64,000 nt of DNA from Propionivibrio limicola (GTDB lineage: Bacteria > Pseudomonadota > Gammaproteobacteria > Burkholderiales > Rhodocyclaceae). Of the stretch, positions 63,846 through 64,000 are shown one piece after another (the stretch's first letter is position 1; each line of letters begins with the position of its first letter). The position numbers and the translations under genes are program-made. The notes under the pieces are model-generated. The model had not been told where the DNA came from. It saw only the letters and a list, made by a program, of their open reading frames with translations, and did not search any database. The stretch lies in the NCBI RefSeq assembly GCF_009469695.1, contig NZ_SSSR01000008.1, positions 33,512 to 97,511 on the forward strand, given 5' to 3'.

Positions 63846-64000
63846 GCTATCCAACGATCAACTTTGCCGCCGGACCGGCTGTGCTGCCCAAAGCCGTGCT
63901 TGAACAAGCCCGTGACGAACTGCTCGACTGGCACGGTTCGGGCATGTCGGTCATGGAGATGTCGCACCGCGGCAAGGAATACATGAGCATTCAGGCCGAC
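63842..64000 (+). CDS. serC: Phosphoserine aminotransferase, 5' end only
   Basis: The first 53 codons reach the right edge. The residues [20 protein letters not shown], followed by [15 protein letters not shown], are diagnostic of SerC, which makes phosphoserine (and phosphohydroxythreonine for vitamin B6) with pyridoxal phosphate. The ATG overlaps the DUF134 stop (ATGA), so the two are translationally coupled, an unusual pairing. Confidence 0.93.
   Translation, partial: MSYPTINFAAGPAVLPKAVLEQARDELLDWHGSGMSVMEMSHRGKEYMSIQAD

Overview
The window looks like the chromosome of a Gram-negative betaproteobacterium. The genes are GC-rich, and there are outer-membrane channels, TolC-type exporters, YaeQ, SlyX and a type II NADH dehydrogenase. 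A sodium-pumping decarboxylase, a ferredoxin-linked 2-oxoacid oxidoreductase and a MinD/NifX iron-sulfur cluster point to a facultative or strict anaerobe, and I would guess Rhodocyclales (Propionivibrio/Dechloromonas-like). That placement is inference. I saw no rRNA, tRNA, CRISPR array, complete insertion sequence or prophage.

Layout: 0-2.1 kb holds sodium bioenergetics (end of a decarboxylase beta subunit, then nhaD). 2.1-8.4 kb holds a beta-CASP nuclease, a LysR regulator divergent from an amidohydrolase/oxidoreductase pair, and a diguanylate cyclase fused to a hemerythrin domain. 8.4-13.5 kb is a complete ybhGFSR-like ABC export operon. 13.75-15.1 kb is a scar: the C-terminal third of a type I restriction HsdR followed by unassigned DNA. 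15.1-16.4 kb is ndh. 16.6-21.5 kb is an emrAB/outer-membrane-channel operon with a divergent TetR and a clear operator and promoter. 21.5-27.7 kb is a redox and stress group (old yellow enzyme, DJ-1-like protein, MDR reductase, an internally deleted VOC protein, LysR, SRPBCC protein, beta-hydroxyacid dehydrogenase). 27.3-31.2 kb is a same-strand run of MFS exporter, HtrA protease, LysR and DUF4186.

31.4-36.9 kb has single genes (paaG-like, alpha/beta hydrolase, gamma carbonic anhydrase) and a hybrid histidine kinase overlapping a small exported protein. 36.9-41.5 kb is a tolC-macA-macB operon with MacB split in two. 41.6-53.5 kb is mostly housekeeping: yaeQ, yihY, thiM-thiE, korAB, a methyltransferase, rbgA, slyX, rlhA and dsbB.

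53.5-64 kb is the most interesting part. On the minus strand lie two MinD-type ATPases carrying ferredoxin domains, two NifX/NifB-type cofactor-binding proteins, a CoA-binding protein, a radical SAM protein, RidA and a DUF5320 protein. Divergently, on the plus strand, runs thiG - thrS - ABC transporter pair - DUF134 regulator - serC. The two transcription units face each other across two near-identical palindromes. The cluster resembles the 'orange protein' (ORP) group known from sulfate reducers. The thrS/ABC pair, away from infC, looks like a possible resistance module.

Two 145-148 bp inverted-repeat elements built from short ~9-nt units (ACCAAG and GCAGAG types) each sit exactly between convergent genes.
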